Below, piece after piece: positions 25,301-38,000 of a DNA stretch of 64,000 bases. The notes under the pieces are model-generated. The model saw nothing but the letters and a program-made list of their open reading frames with translations, was not told the DNA's origin and did no database searches. Source of the stretch: Cucumis sativus (lineage: Eukaryota > Streptophyta > Magnoliopsida > Cucurbitales > Cucurbitaceae); assembly GCF_000004075.3 (NCBI RefSeq), contig NC_026659.2, forward strand, positions 25,004,272 through 25,068,271. The letters run 5' to 3'. Numbering within the stretch: the first letter of the stretch is position 1; every line of letters begins with the position of its first letter. Made by a program: the position numbers and the translations under genes.

Positions 25301-27793
25301 CTACACGACCATTCACGATGAACACTGTAGATGAACATCTTGACATGCTGGTATAAAATATAAATGAAATTATTCTCTGTGGCAAACACTGTTTCTTATC
25401 TGAATTTCCCAGCACAGTTTCTACTTGCTAAATTCTCTGTCGTTGAAGAACTATAAAAGAAAAAATGGTGGAGTAAAGATTGAATTTGAGTTTTATTTCT
25501 TACAGATGGTGTGCCATCATCTCGATCGCAATATTAAAGAAGATGTAGCTTTTGCAGAATCAAGGATAAGGAAGGAGACAATTGCAGCAGAAGATATTTT
25601 GCATGATATGGGGGCAATCAGTATCATATCTTCTGATTCACAGGCTATGGGTCGCATTGGAGAGGTTCTTAATACATCTATGTTCCTTTCCTTTTCTCCA
25701 TATTTAACCATAAGTGCATTAGAAGGTAGTCCACCCTCCCACTTTACTGTCACTGTCGTCTGTTTCCCGTTAACGATGATTTGTCTCAGTTAGGTCAGAG
25801 GAGATGGTTATTGGATTTGTTATTGTCAAGCAATTGGGTATTTCTTAATCCTGAATAAGGAATATGAAATTTGAAACTAAGTAGGGTCATGTTAGCACAG
25901 AGAAGCCCTCATAGGCATAGTAATCATATTGTCAGCTCATGGAAATAGCTGTTAGCTTTATAGGAGAGCATTAATCTCAATGATTGCAAATGACTCACTA
26001 ATTAAGAATTTTAAAACTTTCTTTTAGTTTAATAATTTTCATCCTAATCCCTAAATGAATGTTTTCATCACAATTTTAATCCTATATGTGTGGTGGGAGC
26101 AGGTTATTTCAAGAACGTGGCAAACTGCACACAAAATGAAGTTGGCAAGACCATCTTCATCAGACAATGATAACTTGCGGATCAAGCGATATGTATCCAA
26201 ATATACCATAAATCCAGCCATAGCAAACGGGTTTTCTCAGTATGTTGGTTCAGTAGAGGTATTGTACTTTTTACTCTTTTAGTTCATTAAAGTTTACATG
26301 ATGAGCACATTGCCATTAAATATCAACGACACCTGCAGATGATAAATTAATTTTGTGCTGAACGTTAGCACGGTGTATTCAGTTTGGTTTCTTCAATCCA
26401 AAATGCTTCCAACATATTTATAACTTGTTAATGAATTTTATTTCTAATTTACATTGTCTTGTCCACTGTTGGAGAAATCACTAAGGTAAAGGTGAGGTGA
26501 CCCAGGTCGACCAACAAATTCTACATGTCTCTATTTGTTCACTATCTCGTGCTTCATAATGTTCTTATCATCTTTCTCTGTGTTTAATATAGGTTTATTA
26601 GCCCACTAATTCTTTCTTATTGTCAGGGTTTCACCATTAATCAAGTTTTTATAATAGTTAAAATTTTGGAACGACCTTATTTATCCTGTCAGTACCACAG
26701 GTAGGGAAGTTTGCTGATCTCGTTCTCTGGAAGCCAGCCTTTTTTGGGGCAAAACCAGAAATGGTGATCAAAGGTGGCATAATTGCATGGGCAAACATGG
26801 GTGATCCAAATGCAAGCATACCTACTCCTGAACCGGTAATTTTAATTGGATTACTTGAGACAATAATTCTATTGTGTGACAGAATGAAATCATGATAGTA
26901 AGAAAACTCAGCGCTTGGGTTGAACTTTTAAGTAAGGATCCTTACCATTTGGTTGCAGTTCAAGGCAATTTATCATCATTTTTTGACTGGAATGTAATTT
27001 GTTTCACAACATTATCTCAGTAACCAAATTCTTGCGAGTTTCATCTCAATTTCTAGTTTTTTTTAAAGTCCACAAGAATGATATTCTATTAGTTGAATAA
27101 AAGTTTTTTAATGGACAAGCAGAAAACTAATAAAGTTGCCTTCTATAATCTCTTATCAAATCACCTATAGGCACCTTGGAAAAAGTGAGATTAATTAATG
27201 ATATAATAAATTCTGTTTGTTTATGCCAAAGTGAGCTCAGCTTAACTGTGATTAGCATGACCTTCTTCCTAGGTTAAAGGTTTGATCCCCACTCAGCAGT
27301 TGTACTCCAAACAAAATTATATTTGTTTATGGCAAGCTTGATCACATTTCCTTTCCTTTTAGCTGTTTTATTCTTTTTGGTGTTTCCTATAATTGATGGT
27401 TTCATTGCTTTTTTCAGGTACTGATGAGGCCAATGTTTGGAGCTTTTGGAAAGGCTGGAAGTGCCAACTCAATTGCCTTTGTCAGCAAGGCATTTCTCAT
27501 ACTCTCTCTTTCTTCTGCTTTGTAGTAGCCGATTTGCTCTATTCTGATCTTTTACTTTGTCTCACACACAGGAAGCTGTTAACATCGGAATTAAAGCCAT
27601 GTACGGACTCGAAAAGAGAGTTGAAGCCGTAGGCAACGTTAGGAAACTCACCAAACTTGACATGAGGTGGAATGATGCCCTTCCTCTCATCGAAGTAGAT
27701 CCCGAAACATACACGGTGAAAGCCGATGGCGAAGTTCTTACCTGCCAGCCTGCAACTTCTGTTCCACTTTCTCGAAATTACTTCCTTTTCTAA
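19375..27793 (+). CDS. URE: Urease (urea amidohydrolase), single-chain plant type
   Basis: Nickel enzyme hydrolysing urea to ammonia and carbamate in the cytosol, recycling arginine- and ureide-derived nitrogen. Eighteen coding exons: 19375-19500, 19955-20028, 20146-20191, 20316-20421, 22277-22419, 22807-22917, 23256-23419, 23553-23931, 24006-24114, 24340-24479, 24692-24829, 24919-25010, 25221-25350, 25506-25664, 26103-26258, 26701-26835, 27418-27489, 27572-27793. They sum to 833 residues; plant ureases are about 838-840. It opens [17 protein letters not shown] (gamma part), then beta and alpha parts. Nickel and catalytic residues are all present: His404 and His406 (CHVH), the Lys487 to be carbamylated (GLKLHEDWG), His516, His542, Cys589-His590 (flap, MVCHHLD) and Asp630 (SSDSQ). 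It ends PLSRNYFLF as in the family. Introns after 24829 and 27489 have GC donors. Intron 4 (20422-22276) is expanded by transposons. Activation would need UreD/F/G proteins encoded elsewhere. Confidence 0.97.
20605..21749. mobile_element. Possible non-autonomous element with GTTAAATTACA inverted ends, in urease intron 4
   Basis: The left end GTTAAATTACAAGTTTA (20605-20621) is matched in inverted form at the right end, which reads GTTAAATTACAGATTTA on the minus strand up to 21749. The interior is non-coding and contains the MITE at 21253-21532. No target-site duplication was established, so the boundaries are tentative and the two ends could be remnants of separate copies. Confidence 0.35.
21253..21532. 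mobile_element. Tourist-like MITE (PIF/Harbinger type) with TTA target duplication
   Basis: A 280-bp non-coding element flanked by TTA on both sides (21250-21252 and 21533-21535). Its left end GGGGTGTTTGGGG pairs imperfectly with the complement of the right end, GAGGCCATTGGGGG. A TTA duplication with G-rich ends containing TTGGGG is the hallmark of Tourist/PIF-Harbinger MITEs (established knowledge). The interior has repeated words such as 'actgtagc' and 'gagattttaaa'. It sits inside the long urease intron 4. Confidence 0.7.
27229..27315 (+). mobile_element. tRNA-derived SINE-like remnant in urease intron 16
   Basis: The segment 'gtgagctcagcttaactg' resembles a tRNA A box, and about 45 bases later 'aggtttgatcccc' resembles a B box (GGTTCGANNCC with changes). 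This spacing and order is that of the head of a tRNA-derived SINE. It does not fold as a functional tRNA that I can confirm, and no clear tail or target duplication was found. Confidence 0.35.
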
Positions 27794-27836
27794 ACTCGCC
27801 TCAACTCTCCATTGTCTCAACTTTCCTACTTCTAAC

Positions 27837-28028
27837 TTTCAAGTTGGTGATACTTTCAGAATAAGTGATTTCAAGTTGGTGATACTTTCAGAATAAGTGA
27901 TTTCAAGTTGGTGATACTTTCAGAATAAGTGATTTCAAGTTGGTGATACTTTCAGAATAAGTGATTTCAAGTTGGTGATACTTTCAGAATAAGTGATTTC
28001 AAGTTGGTGATACTTTCAGAATAAGTGA
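27837..28028 (+). repeat. Six perfect tandem copies of a 32-bp unit in the urease 3' UTR
   Basis: Copies start at 27837, 27869, 27901, 27933, 27965 and 27997. Each opens TTTCAAGTTGG and ends GAATAAGTGA, and all six are identical over 32 bases, with a sharp end at 28028. The array begins 43 bases after the urease stop codon and is probably transcribed. A 32-base period cannot keep one reading frame. Complete identity indicates recent expansion or homogenisation. There are no spacers, so it is not a CRISPR array. Confidence 0.97.
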
Positions 28029-29199
28029 CAAAGAGGAAGGCCAATGGGCTTCAGTTTCTTACCTCTATTCTCCTGTGTTTAAATAACATTACATTATTTG
28101 AAAGCAGGTTGGTTGAAATCATTGCATGAAGTCGACAGTCGGTAATCTCGAGACTTCCTTACCGGTGTTTCTTTTGACATTTGTCACAAAATGTCAGCAG
28201 TTTCGTCTACAAGTCGTCCAGGTTTGATTTTATTTCACAGACCTGTCAAAATAACCTTCAGGCTTCATTTTATTGATAAGATTAAGAGCCGTCTTGTATT
28301 CTAGAATGAGATTGGTAATTAGTAGGCATTTGGCACGAGTTAAAAAGTTTGTGTATAAGAAGTTGATTCTTTAATATATGAATTTTTTTCTTTCACAAAT
28401 TCAAACCTTTTAACACTAGGCTATAGTTAATTCAAGCTTAGAGGCCAAATTTCTTCTTATTTGTTTGTGAATAGTTCTATTCCACTGTAGAAAGTAGGTG
28501 CTTTCAGACTATGGTCAAAGCTTGATGGTTTTAATGCAGGGCATGATGTATATGAAGACAACAAACTCTAAATTCTTCTATAATCTTTAATTCTTATTTA
28601 TATGCATCTCACTCATCATTCAAAGCAAAAAGAGAATTGAAATGTTTTGAAGAATAAATAAGACAAAATTGCATATTATGATTGGAAAATGTGGTTGGAT
28701 GCACAAAAGATAGATGTTGCTCTCTTTGCATATCAATATTTTGTTGAACATTTATTTCTTTATTAATTATTAAATCAATTATTGTTCTTAGGTTGATGAA
28801 AGTAGACTTAGGCTTCACATGGCTAATATGCTATTGGCCCATCGAGGGGAATGGTTGAAGAGTTAGTTCTATCAATTTAAATGGGAAATTACCATTATTT
28901 GTTGGGCAAAGGGTCTAACTTATATGCAAATAGAAGCAAAAAGTCTTCATCTTTCTATGTTGTTATTTTTTTATATTTAAAAATATTTTTAGTAATTTTG
29001 CTATTTAAAATATTTTTTAAATTTTGTTGTTAATTATTATTTATGTAAGTGAGTTTAGAGAACTATCTAATTATTAGGAATGGTACTGTCTAAAATTAAA
29101 AATAAGAATGTTCTACAAATGTTAATCAACAACATATTTTAACAAATTGTTTTCATGTCAATATCATCATTTTAAAAGAAAATTAATTTTAAGGAAGAG

Positions 29200-29322
29200 T
29201 AATTATTTGGTAACTATTTGTATGTTATGGTATTTAACATTAACTTACAATTAACTTATTGTTAATTATTTGGTAACTATTTTTATGTTATTGTATTAAC
29301 ATCGACTTACAATTAACTTAAT
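29200..29322. repeat. Imperfect tandem duplication, about 63-bp period
   Basis: Two adjacent copies begin TAATTATTTGGTAACTATTT at 29200 and 29263 and both end in ACTTACAATTAACTTA. They differ by several substitutions and small indels, so the duplication is older than the urease minisatellite. Confidence 0.75.
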
Positions 29323-29544
29323 AAAACTATATTCTTCTAAAATTTTAGTGCAGTGAGTAAAAGTTATCCTACAATATTAACCAATGAAAAGAGAAAAGAA
29401 GATGGAATTTATATTTTTTTGACACTTCATAGTTTTGATTTGGAAAATTGAACTCTTTTGAAAATACCTTTATACCGTTTGATTTACTGACAAAGTTTTC
29501 AAATTTTTCTTTGAGTCCATCAAAAGGATAACCAAAAAATTGGG

Positions 29545-29566
29545 GGTTAGGGTTTAGGGTTTAGGT
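29545..29566 (+). repeat. Short interstitial telomere-like run (TTTAGGG type)
   Basis: About three plant telomere units in a row (GGGTTAGGGTTTAGGGTTTAGG). It is too short to be a chromosome-end relic with confidence; teloboxes also act as promoter elements in plants, but this one lies about 0.95 kb upstream of the LOX6 start. Confidence 0.6.
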
Positions 29567-30506
29567 TGCAGTAGAATGTTAGAGTCGACACTTACTGAAT
29601 GTTGATCTCAACCTACTCGCATGAACTTGTCGTGCTAGAGAAGAAGAAGATGATGCAAAAGAAGGAGAAGAAGGAAAGAAAAAAAAAACAGAAGGAGAAA
29701 GAAGTGCAGAAAAGAAGAAGAAAAAGAAAATGACAATATCGTAACTTCACACGATCACGACACCAACGAAGAGGCACTTATTGAAAATACTATGAAAAAT
29801 AGTAAATTTTCTAACAAATAGTAAATATTGAAAAAAAAATACAAGGAAGATGTTGAAATAATATTGAAAATACTTATAGCAAAGGACGCATTTAATCAAA
29901 ATCTTTTATGGTAGGTTATAAATAATTTATCCACTGACACTATTATTATAGTCATCAAAGAGAGAGCTTAGGCGATAGTATGAGAATAATACAATTTTTA
30001 TTTAAAAATATTAACGAACAAACTTTTTGGTTGTAATAAAAATGTCTTTTCAAAAAAGAATAAATGAAAAATTCAAACTTAAGAAAAGCAAAGAGAATTG
30101 GGAGAGAGCACACACTTGACATGTCTTAACAGAACTAAACAAACACACTCGAATTCCATTGTTGGCTCGCACGCTTTTTTGGCACGCTCACTCTTATTGT
30201 TTTTTTAAAAATTGAAGGTCACCTCCATTTTTCCCGCGTGCGAAACACTGCCTTAAATTACACCCTCCTTCTATCGCTCCTATTCTCCAAGTTCTTTGGC
30301 ACGTAGCTTCACGCGCTACTCCGGGTGACTCTGACAGCTACTCTGCAGAAGGCTCGCATTACAAACTAATCGTCAACGACGTTGCCTTTCTCTTCACTGT
30401 TGCACTGATCTCACCACTTCCATCTTCTTCGCCACTCGAGATCGCGCCCGTCGCCGTCTCCCTCTCCGTCGTGATTCCCTCCCTTGCTGAATCTCTGCAT
30501 ACGCTA

Positions 30507-33500
30507 ATGATGTTTACGGTCTCGCCGAGCAATCATTTTCACTTACAGAGACACTTTGAGTCATCCGGGAGGCTATTTTTCTCGATCTCCGGCGCCGGTA
30601 GCAAGTTCAGAGTACAGAAAGCTAGGGTTTCGCGATGTGATTCTTTGGTCGGCGGGAATGGATCGAGTCGGAGGGTGATACGCGGGCAGAACAAGACTGT
30701 GGAGACTGCTGCTTCTCCATCGGAAAAAAGAGGCGGGAAGGAGTCTAGGATTTCCTCTGCTTCTGCTTCTGGAGGAATCGATGTTAGGGCGACGATAAAG
30801 ATCAGGAAGAAGATGAAGGAGAAGTTGACGGAGAAGGTCGAGGATCAGTGGGAGTATTTTGTCAATGGGATTGGCCAAGGGATATCGATTCGTCTTATTA
30901 GTGAAGAAATTGATCCTGGTTTGTGTTCTTCAATCATTGTGAATCAACTATATTCATCTTTCTCTAATTGATTTTCTCTGCCTTTTAGGATTTTTTCTAT
31001 TTTGAACAATTTAAAATAAAAACGAACCTGTTGTGCCTAACATTGTGTTCATCATAACTGGTTTATTTCATGATCACAGCCTATATTGTGTGTTTAATGA
31101 AACTCATACCTTCATTATTATTATTATTACCTTTTCTTTTAGGAAACTTCATTAATATATGTTTTGATCCATAATATAGTGTTAGAAAAATATATCCTTC
31201 GAGGAAGATTCAAAAATATTTTGATCCACAATACGTGAGTTTTTTTTTTTTTTTTGTAATTTTTGTTTTCTGTTTTTTCGGTATTTAATTTCTTTTGCAT
31301 ATATTTGAGGCTAATCGCATTTTAGTTCGTAGTCTATAATTAGAATTTAGTCAAACAATTGTTTATAAAATGTTATCAAATTGTAAGAACTAAATTATAG
31401 TCTCCAAGATTCTCAAACATTAAATTATAACTCTCCCTAAAATTTTAGGATCCAATTGACAATTTAAAGTCATATACATAAAATATAATATTTTGATTTA
31501 ATACTGTACAGAAAAAAAAAAAGAATTGATGAACATGGCCAAAAGTTCACTTTTTTTTTTCTTTTTAAATATAATTTTATTTCAAGCAAATGTAGGAGCA
31601 AAGCAAAACAGATGAAAAGAAAACAAACTTTTGATGAATAAAGCAAAAGTAGGAGCAAGAAAATAATATAAAAACTATTTGAACTGTTTTCAATTTTTGG
31701 GTCCATTTTTGTATCCTCAAGGAGCTTCTTTGAACTTCTTCCGTTCAATCTTCCCCTTTTCTGATTAATTTTTTTTTTCTCTTACAGAAACCAATTCAGG
31801 AAGAAGTATTGAATCTTGTGTGAGAGGATGGTTGCCGAAACCTCACAATGGTGTTCACGCTATGGAATACGCTGCTAATTTCACTGTACCGCGTGATTTC
31901 GGCAATCCTGGGGCTGTTCTTATCACCAATCTTCATGGAAAAGAGTTCTATCTTTTGGAAGTTATCATTCATGGTTTTGATGACGGTCCCATTTTCTTTC
32001 CAGCCAACACCTGGATTCATTCAAGAAAGGATAACCCAGATAGTAGAATCATCTTCAAAAATCACGTACAACCCAAGTTTTTGTTTTGTATTTCGATGAT
32101 CAATTAGTTCCTTTCTACATTTGAACCGTGTTTGTCAAGAACCGTCAATTAAATCATACTGCTATTTGACAGGCTTACTTGCCATCACAAACCCCGGCAG
32201 GTCTTGTAGATCTTCGCAGTAAGGACTTGTCAAGTATTAGGGGCAATGGAAAAGGTGAAAGGAAGCCGCACGACAGAATTTATGACTATGATGTTTACAA
32301 CGATTTGGGTAATCCTGATAAGAGTAAAGATCTTGCTAGGCCTGTTCTGGGTGTTGAAGATAGGCCTTATCCTCGACGCTGTAGAACCGGTCGGCCTTCA
32401 ACTGTCTCAGGTATGTTTGATTGGATGCTTTTGACTTTACGGAGATGCATTACAAATCTGAGTTTTAAGATTTCTATTTCTAACTGCGAAATGTAATTTT
32501 TTTTTTTTTGTATTTTCTTGAATTGACATCCGAATAGATCCGCTTACTGAGAGTAGAATTGAAAAGCCGCATCCGGTTTATGTTCCTCGGGATGAAACTT
32601 TTGAGGAGATAAAGCAAAATACATTCTCTGCTGGGAGGTTGAAGGCTCTGGTTCATAATCTTGTACCTTCTATTGCAGCTACACTCTCAAAATCAGATAT
32701 ACCCTTCAAGTGTTTTTCAGATATTGATAAGTTGTATATTGATGGCGTTGTCTTGAACGATGAAAACCACCTAGAGTACTCTCAAAAGTCTTTTCTTGAC
32801 AATATTATGAAGCAAGTTGTTAACGCTGGTCAGACATTGTTGAAGTATGAGATCCCAGCTGTGATAAAAAGTACACTCGGTGTCCCTGTTCTTCACAATC
32901 ATGAAATTACTGACACTGTCCAATTAGATTTTTCAACTTCTTTCTGTTTATTATGTAGATATGCAAAAGCACATCTCAAGTTTTCCTGTGGCTTTCAATT
33001 TGCAGGTGATAGATTTTCTTGGCTGAGGGACCATGAATTTGCACGACAGACTCTCGCTGGTGTCAACCCAGTAAATATCGAGTGTTTGAAGGTATGAATG
33101 ACATTTTAAGGCTTTTTGTTGTGTATTGATTTTTGGTAGAAAAACGACTCTTGTAAGTTGTTATTGATGTTGAGGTGTGCATCTTAGGAATTTCCAATTC
33201 GTAGCAAACTTGACCCTAATGTTTATGGGTCTCCGGAATCAGCCATTACAAAAGAAGTAATAGAGAAGGAGCTTTTAAACGGCATGAGTGTAGAACAGGT
33301 ATCAGTAACTCCATCTCCCATTCAATAAATAGCTTTCCTTACACAATTGTAACTCTACTCTATCCTTTAATGCAGGCCATGGAAGAAAATAGATTATTTA
33401 TACTTGATTACCATGACATACTTTTGCCATTTATCAAGAAGATTAACGCATTGCCAGGGAGAAAAGTCTATGCCTCTAGAACAGTGTTCTTACATTCTCA

Positions 33501-35000
33501 GACTGGTACCTTGAGGCCTATAGCTATTGAGCTTTCTCTGCCTCCAACACCTTCTTCAAAAACCAACAAACGTGTTTACACTCATGGACATGATGCTACA
33601 ACCTATTGGATTTGGAAGCTAGCAAAAGCTCATGTGTGCTCTGTTGATGCCGGAATCCATCAACTTGTAAATCATTGGTATAAGAAAAATGCATTCGTTT
33701 ATCCTTAGCTTACACATGAACTTTAGATTGCAACTTGTCTCGATTACGAACTTCACCAGTGACATTGCAGGAAAAATGTGGTATTTTAATGAGATTGTGA
33801 TCTGCTTCATCCAGGTTAAGGACTCACGCAAGCATGGAACCTTATATAATTGCAACTCATAGGCAACTCAGTTCCATGCACCCTATTTACAAGCTGCTTC
33901 ATCCTCATATGCGCTACACATTGGAAATCAATGCACTGGCTCGTCAAAATCTTATAAATGGTGGGGGAATCATTGAGGCTAGTTTCCTTGGGGGTAAGTA
34001 TTCCATGGAGTTAAGCTCTGCAGCATACAAAAACTTGTGGCGATTTGATATGGAAGCATTACCGGCAGATCTTATTCGAAGGTAATGGTTATACACAGAC
34101 ATTAATCTTCACCTTTATGAGCATGATACTTATCCTCTACACCCACCACCCACAATCCCAAGTCCCAACAAAACTCAATAGACTAGATTGATCCTGTCAT
34201 GTATCACTGAATAATTTAAGCTGGCCTTTAAAACTTTTAGGGGTATGGCAGTGGAGGATCCTTCAATGCCAAGTGGTGTAAGACTTGTGATTGAAGACTA
34301 CCCATATGCAGCTGATGGTCTCCTTATATGGTCAGCCATAAAAGAATGGGTAGAATCCTATGTTGAACACTTCTACTCAGAGCCAAACTCCATCACAGGT
34401 GATGCCGAACTCCAGGCTTGGTGGAGTGAGATTAAGCTCAAAGGTCATCACGAAAAGCGAAATGAACCTTGGTGGCCTGAACTCAATAATAAAGAGGATC
34501 TATCTGGGATACTCACAACAATGATTTGGGTGGCATCTGGACAACATGCTGCTATAAACTTCGGCCAGTATCCTTTTGGAAGTTACGTGCCAAATCGTCC
34601 TACGCTAATGCGAAAGCTCATACCACATGAAGACGATCGTGATTATGAGAACTTCATTGCCAACCCTCAACTTACTTTCCTATCTTCTTTGCCAACTAAA
34701 CTTCAAGCAACCAAAGTAATGGCAGTTCAAGACACATTGTCAACTCACTCGCCGGACGAGGAGTACTTAGGCCAAGTGAATCAATTACACCGCCATTGGA
34801 TCGACGATAGAAGGGTGTTGGAGTTATTTAACAAGTTTTCTTCAAAATTAGAGGAGATAGAAGAGATTATAAAGTGTAGAAACAAGGATGATCGTCTTAA
34901 AAATAGAAGTGGTGCTGGTGTTCCTCCATATGAACTACTTCTCCCCACATCTGGTCCAGGGGTAACTGGTCGTGGAATCCCCAATAGCATATCTATCTAA
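30507..35000 (+). CDS. LOX6: Plastid 13-lipoxygenase, LOX6 type
   Basis: Non-haem iron dioxygenase that adds oxygen at C13 of linolenic acid, feeding jasmonate synthesis in plastids. Nine exons: 30507-30918, 31788-32065, 32173-32410, 32538-32870, 33006-33091, 33188-33298, 33376-33677, 33815-34081, 34241-35000; all GT-AG, total 928 residues. The first ~80 residues are rich in Ser, Arg and Gly, like a transit peptide. A PLAT/LH2 barrel follows ([30 protein letters not shown]), then the catalytic domain. Iron ligands are His581, His586 (IHQLVNHW), His778, Asn782 ([12 protein letters not shown]) and the C-terminal Ile928 (PNSISI). ATG 30507 is followed at once by a second ATG; upstream in-frame triplets are not ATG. 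The 135-base intron 4 (32871-33005) is a multiple of three and stop-free. LOX6 assignment rests on whole-length similarity to the At1g67560 family and on the neighbours. Confidence 0.95.
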
Positions 35001-38000
35001 CAAACATTATACAAATTAAATTATGATGCTTCTTATGGTTAGGACTTAGGAACATTGACAAAGGTTCTTTTAGCATTTAAAACTTATGTTCCTATCATTT
35101 ATCCAAAATGTTAGAAGATACAATCCATTAGCTCTATAATATTTACGTCCTTGGATTCAAATAAACTTTCTAAACAAAAGATTTAGGTTCTGTTATTCCT
35201 CTGCCTTTTGGGTTATCCACCCATGACATGAATTACTAGATGAAATTGAAAGTTTAAGTTGATTTTTCTTTTTATAAGTTAATATAAGACTAATAATGAA
35301 AACAATTAGGGGTCTAAAATTCTGTATGTCTAAATCAGATCACTTGAAACTTGGTCGTAGACTGAACACCAACAAGTAAACGCCTGGTTGATAGATATCT
35401 AGACTGGTCACCCAGGTAGAACGCATGGACTGACTGCCTGATTGTAAAACAAAATCTTCTTAGATGAAGGAATGACTAGCTGCAAAACAAAAATTTGTTA
35501 GATGAAGGAGTTGAAGAGGGGAAGATGTTTCATGCTTTTGTTCGAAAGTGCAAAAGTCTCAAGGATAAAATAGTCAATGACTTGATCGAAGCTGCACCAA
35601 TCGAAAAACTAACAAACACTATTATGAATTTGTTTGGAAAACAGAAATAGAGGGAAGTTTTGAGAAAAAATTTCAAAACGTGGATACAAGTTGGTGGAAG
35701 TGTCATAGGAAAAAATAGACCAACCCCATGAATGGAAACATTATATTCCCACCCAGAAAAATAGAACAAGATTGATCATAACCAATTTAGCAGTGAGATT
35801 CATTCATTTTAGTGACAGCAATTTTCACAACCAATTTAGTAGTGGAATTCATTCTAGAAGGCTAAGCAATGCAGATGGAGAAGACGATGGGTGCATGCTC
35901 TAAGACCTCAAGTTGTTCTAACAATTAAACTTAATTATTGGAAACATACATATAAAAAAAGAATTATTAAAAAAAATGCTGAGAAAATTGTAGTGTTTAT
36001 ATTTATTTTTTTAATCTTATTTCTGCTCAAAGAAAATCAGATCTTTTTAGTATATTCAGTTTATTCCTTTAAACATTTTTTCACTTGTTGCTGAGTTTAT
36101 TCATTATATTCCTTGAAACTTTTTCTACTCATATATTGGGTTTTTCTTTATATTTGTTAAAAGGAAGTTCTTTCGTATACAACTTGTATTAACTATTTTC
36201 AATGCAATACATATTTATATTCTAATATTTTTTCAAATGAAATGACATTTGTCTTATCATAGATCACAAGTTGATTGATCGATTCATTGAATACACAAAT
36301 TATAGTTTTCTTTTTAGGAGGATTTAAAAATATTTTATTTTTCTATAACAAAGTAAAATCTTAATTGTCGGGACTAGATTTTAGAAATTTTTGAATTAGG
36401 AATATTTTGATCCATGGTTAATTTATAATCAATAATTCTAAAAATCTTTTATTCTTTAAAATGAATGCCTTATTTAGCCATTTCTATTGTTAGTCCCATT
36501 CTAAATATCAAAATTAACTTTAAGTTACTTCAAATGAATACATTTTACAGTGTAATTTCAAGTTAATTGAAAATAATGGTTAAGATTTCAGAAAGGAACT
36601 GTGTTCGTTCGAGATGGGAGCAGTAACTTAACACAACAAGTATTGTGTCAAGTTCTACAAACAAAAACTGTACATCTTGAAAGCTTCAAACACGTCCATG
36701 AAAAAGGGTAAATTGTGAACTGATCTGTTCTACAAACAAAACCTTAGATGCACTCGAACACTTAGAACTTATTAAGAACCAATCATATGGTGCTAAAAGA
36801 ACAATAGCATTTGCATTACCAAATTAGTGTTACTCATGAACTTATAAGTACATCGAATATAATGATCTAATTAGGATAATATACTGATCTAATTAGGATG
36901 TATAGTAATGAGAATCATATAAGATACCATAAAATCCAGCGTTCAGAAAACCTCCTCCATTGTGAATGGGAGTGCATTTTTTAAGCCAGATACATGGTTT
37001 TGAGATTGGTTCTACGGATTATTCACCAAGAACAAGACCAAACGCCGCCTTCGTGTTGGACTTTATGGCGAACCGAAGCGCGTTAGAACTTGGAAAGGGA
37101 AAATATAGAATAGAGAACTTGCAGCAATAATAACTTGTCAGATTGGATAAAAGAAACAAGAAAGAAACCCCTTCAACACTCAAAATTAGATATAGGCAGA
37201 ATTTCGCTAATAATATATTAGCACTAAGAAAACAAACAACGATCAATTTACCATAGCAAGCAATTTTTATTCACTAGACACCAGGGAGAGATCTGTAAAG
37301 CCAAAACCCCATGAGGTTCCGGAAGTCCAAATCTACTTTTCAATCCATGACATCCAACACAATGTAATGATTTGAACTGTTGACAAAACCAACGTAGTTA
37401 ATGCAGACAACCATGGCAAATTACAATACTGATGCACTGACCATAATTCTACAAACCGCATCATGGATGCGAACCATGTTAAGTTAGAAGATTATAGTTA
37501 ACATGCTTGTTACATATCCATCAATCTTTAGTTTGAACGAACACAAAATACATTTTCAAAGAAATAGACCAATTGTATAGAACACTAACAGCTAAGGGTT
37601 AAGGATTCTCACTCGATCTCCGCCAAGCTTGAGAGCACACTTATAACAGTCAGCTTAAAGTCTGGTTAACCATATTTTTCTGTATAACAGAGAAAAATAA
37701 CCTATTCCTAACAGCACTTCAAAGAAGAAAGCTGTTGAGCAAATACTTAGGAACTTCAAAGAAATGCAAACAGAAACAAAGTTTGCATATAGTACCTCAA
37801 GTGTGCGATTCAAGAACTAAGTTAATACCTTCCAGAGGCAATGCAGGTAAGCTCCTCAACCTGCTAGCTTTGATACTGCAGTGACATGTGCAGAAAAATC
37901 ACGAGGACTGACAAAAAATTGAATCTTCAACACTGATTAAAAGAGAATAATAAGTGACAGAAGTCAATTCTCATTACACGTTCCTTTGAAGAGTGATGAT

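Larger units (their letters stand above)
28029..30506. other. Spacer between urease and LOX6
   Basis: No gene supported. Contents: the end of the urease 3' UTR; an AT-rich stretch with a duplicated 63-bp block (29200-29322); a short telomere-like run (29545-29566); a purine-rich GAAGAA tract at about 29640-29732; and the LOX6 promoter and leader, which becomes GC- and pyrimidine-rich from about 30230. The 28609-28818 minus ORF shows no family resemblance. Confidence 0.6.

Noticed and set aside
27229-27315. Functional tRNA gene
   Set aside because: A- and B-box-like words are degenerate and no complete cloverleaf could be drawn; a SINE remnant is more likely.
27837-28028. CRISPR-like array
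   Set aside because: The six 32-base copies are directly adjacent with no spacers, and this is a plant gene 3' UTR; it is a minisatellite.
29640-29732. Basic-peptide ORF in a GAAGAA tract
   Set aside because: Purine-rich low-complexity DNA without a start, domain or splice support.
32639-33097. Uninterrupted LOX6 exon of 153 codons
   Set aside because: Residues between PAVIK and DRFSWL are absent from LOX proteins, and GT-AG borders at 32871 and 33005 restore the family sequence; it is an in-frame intron.
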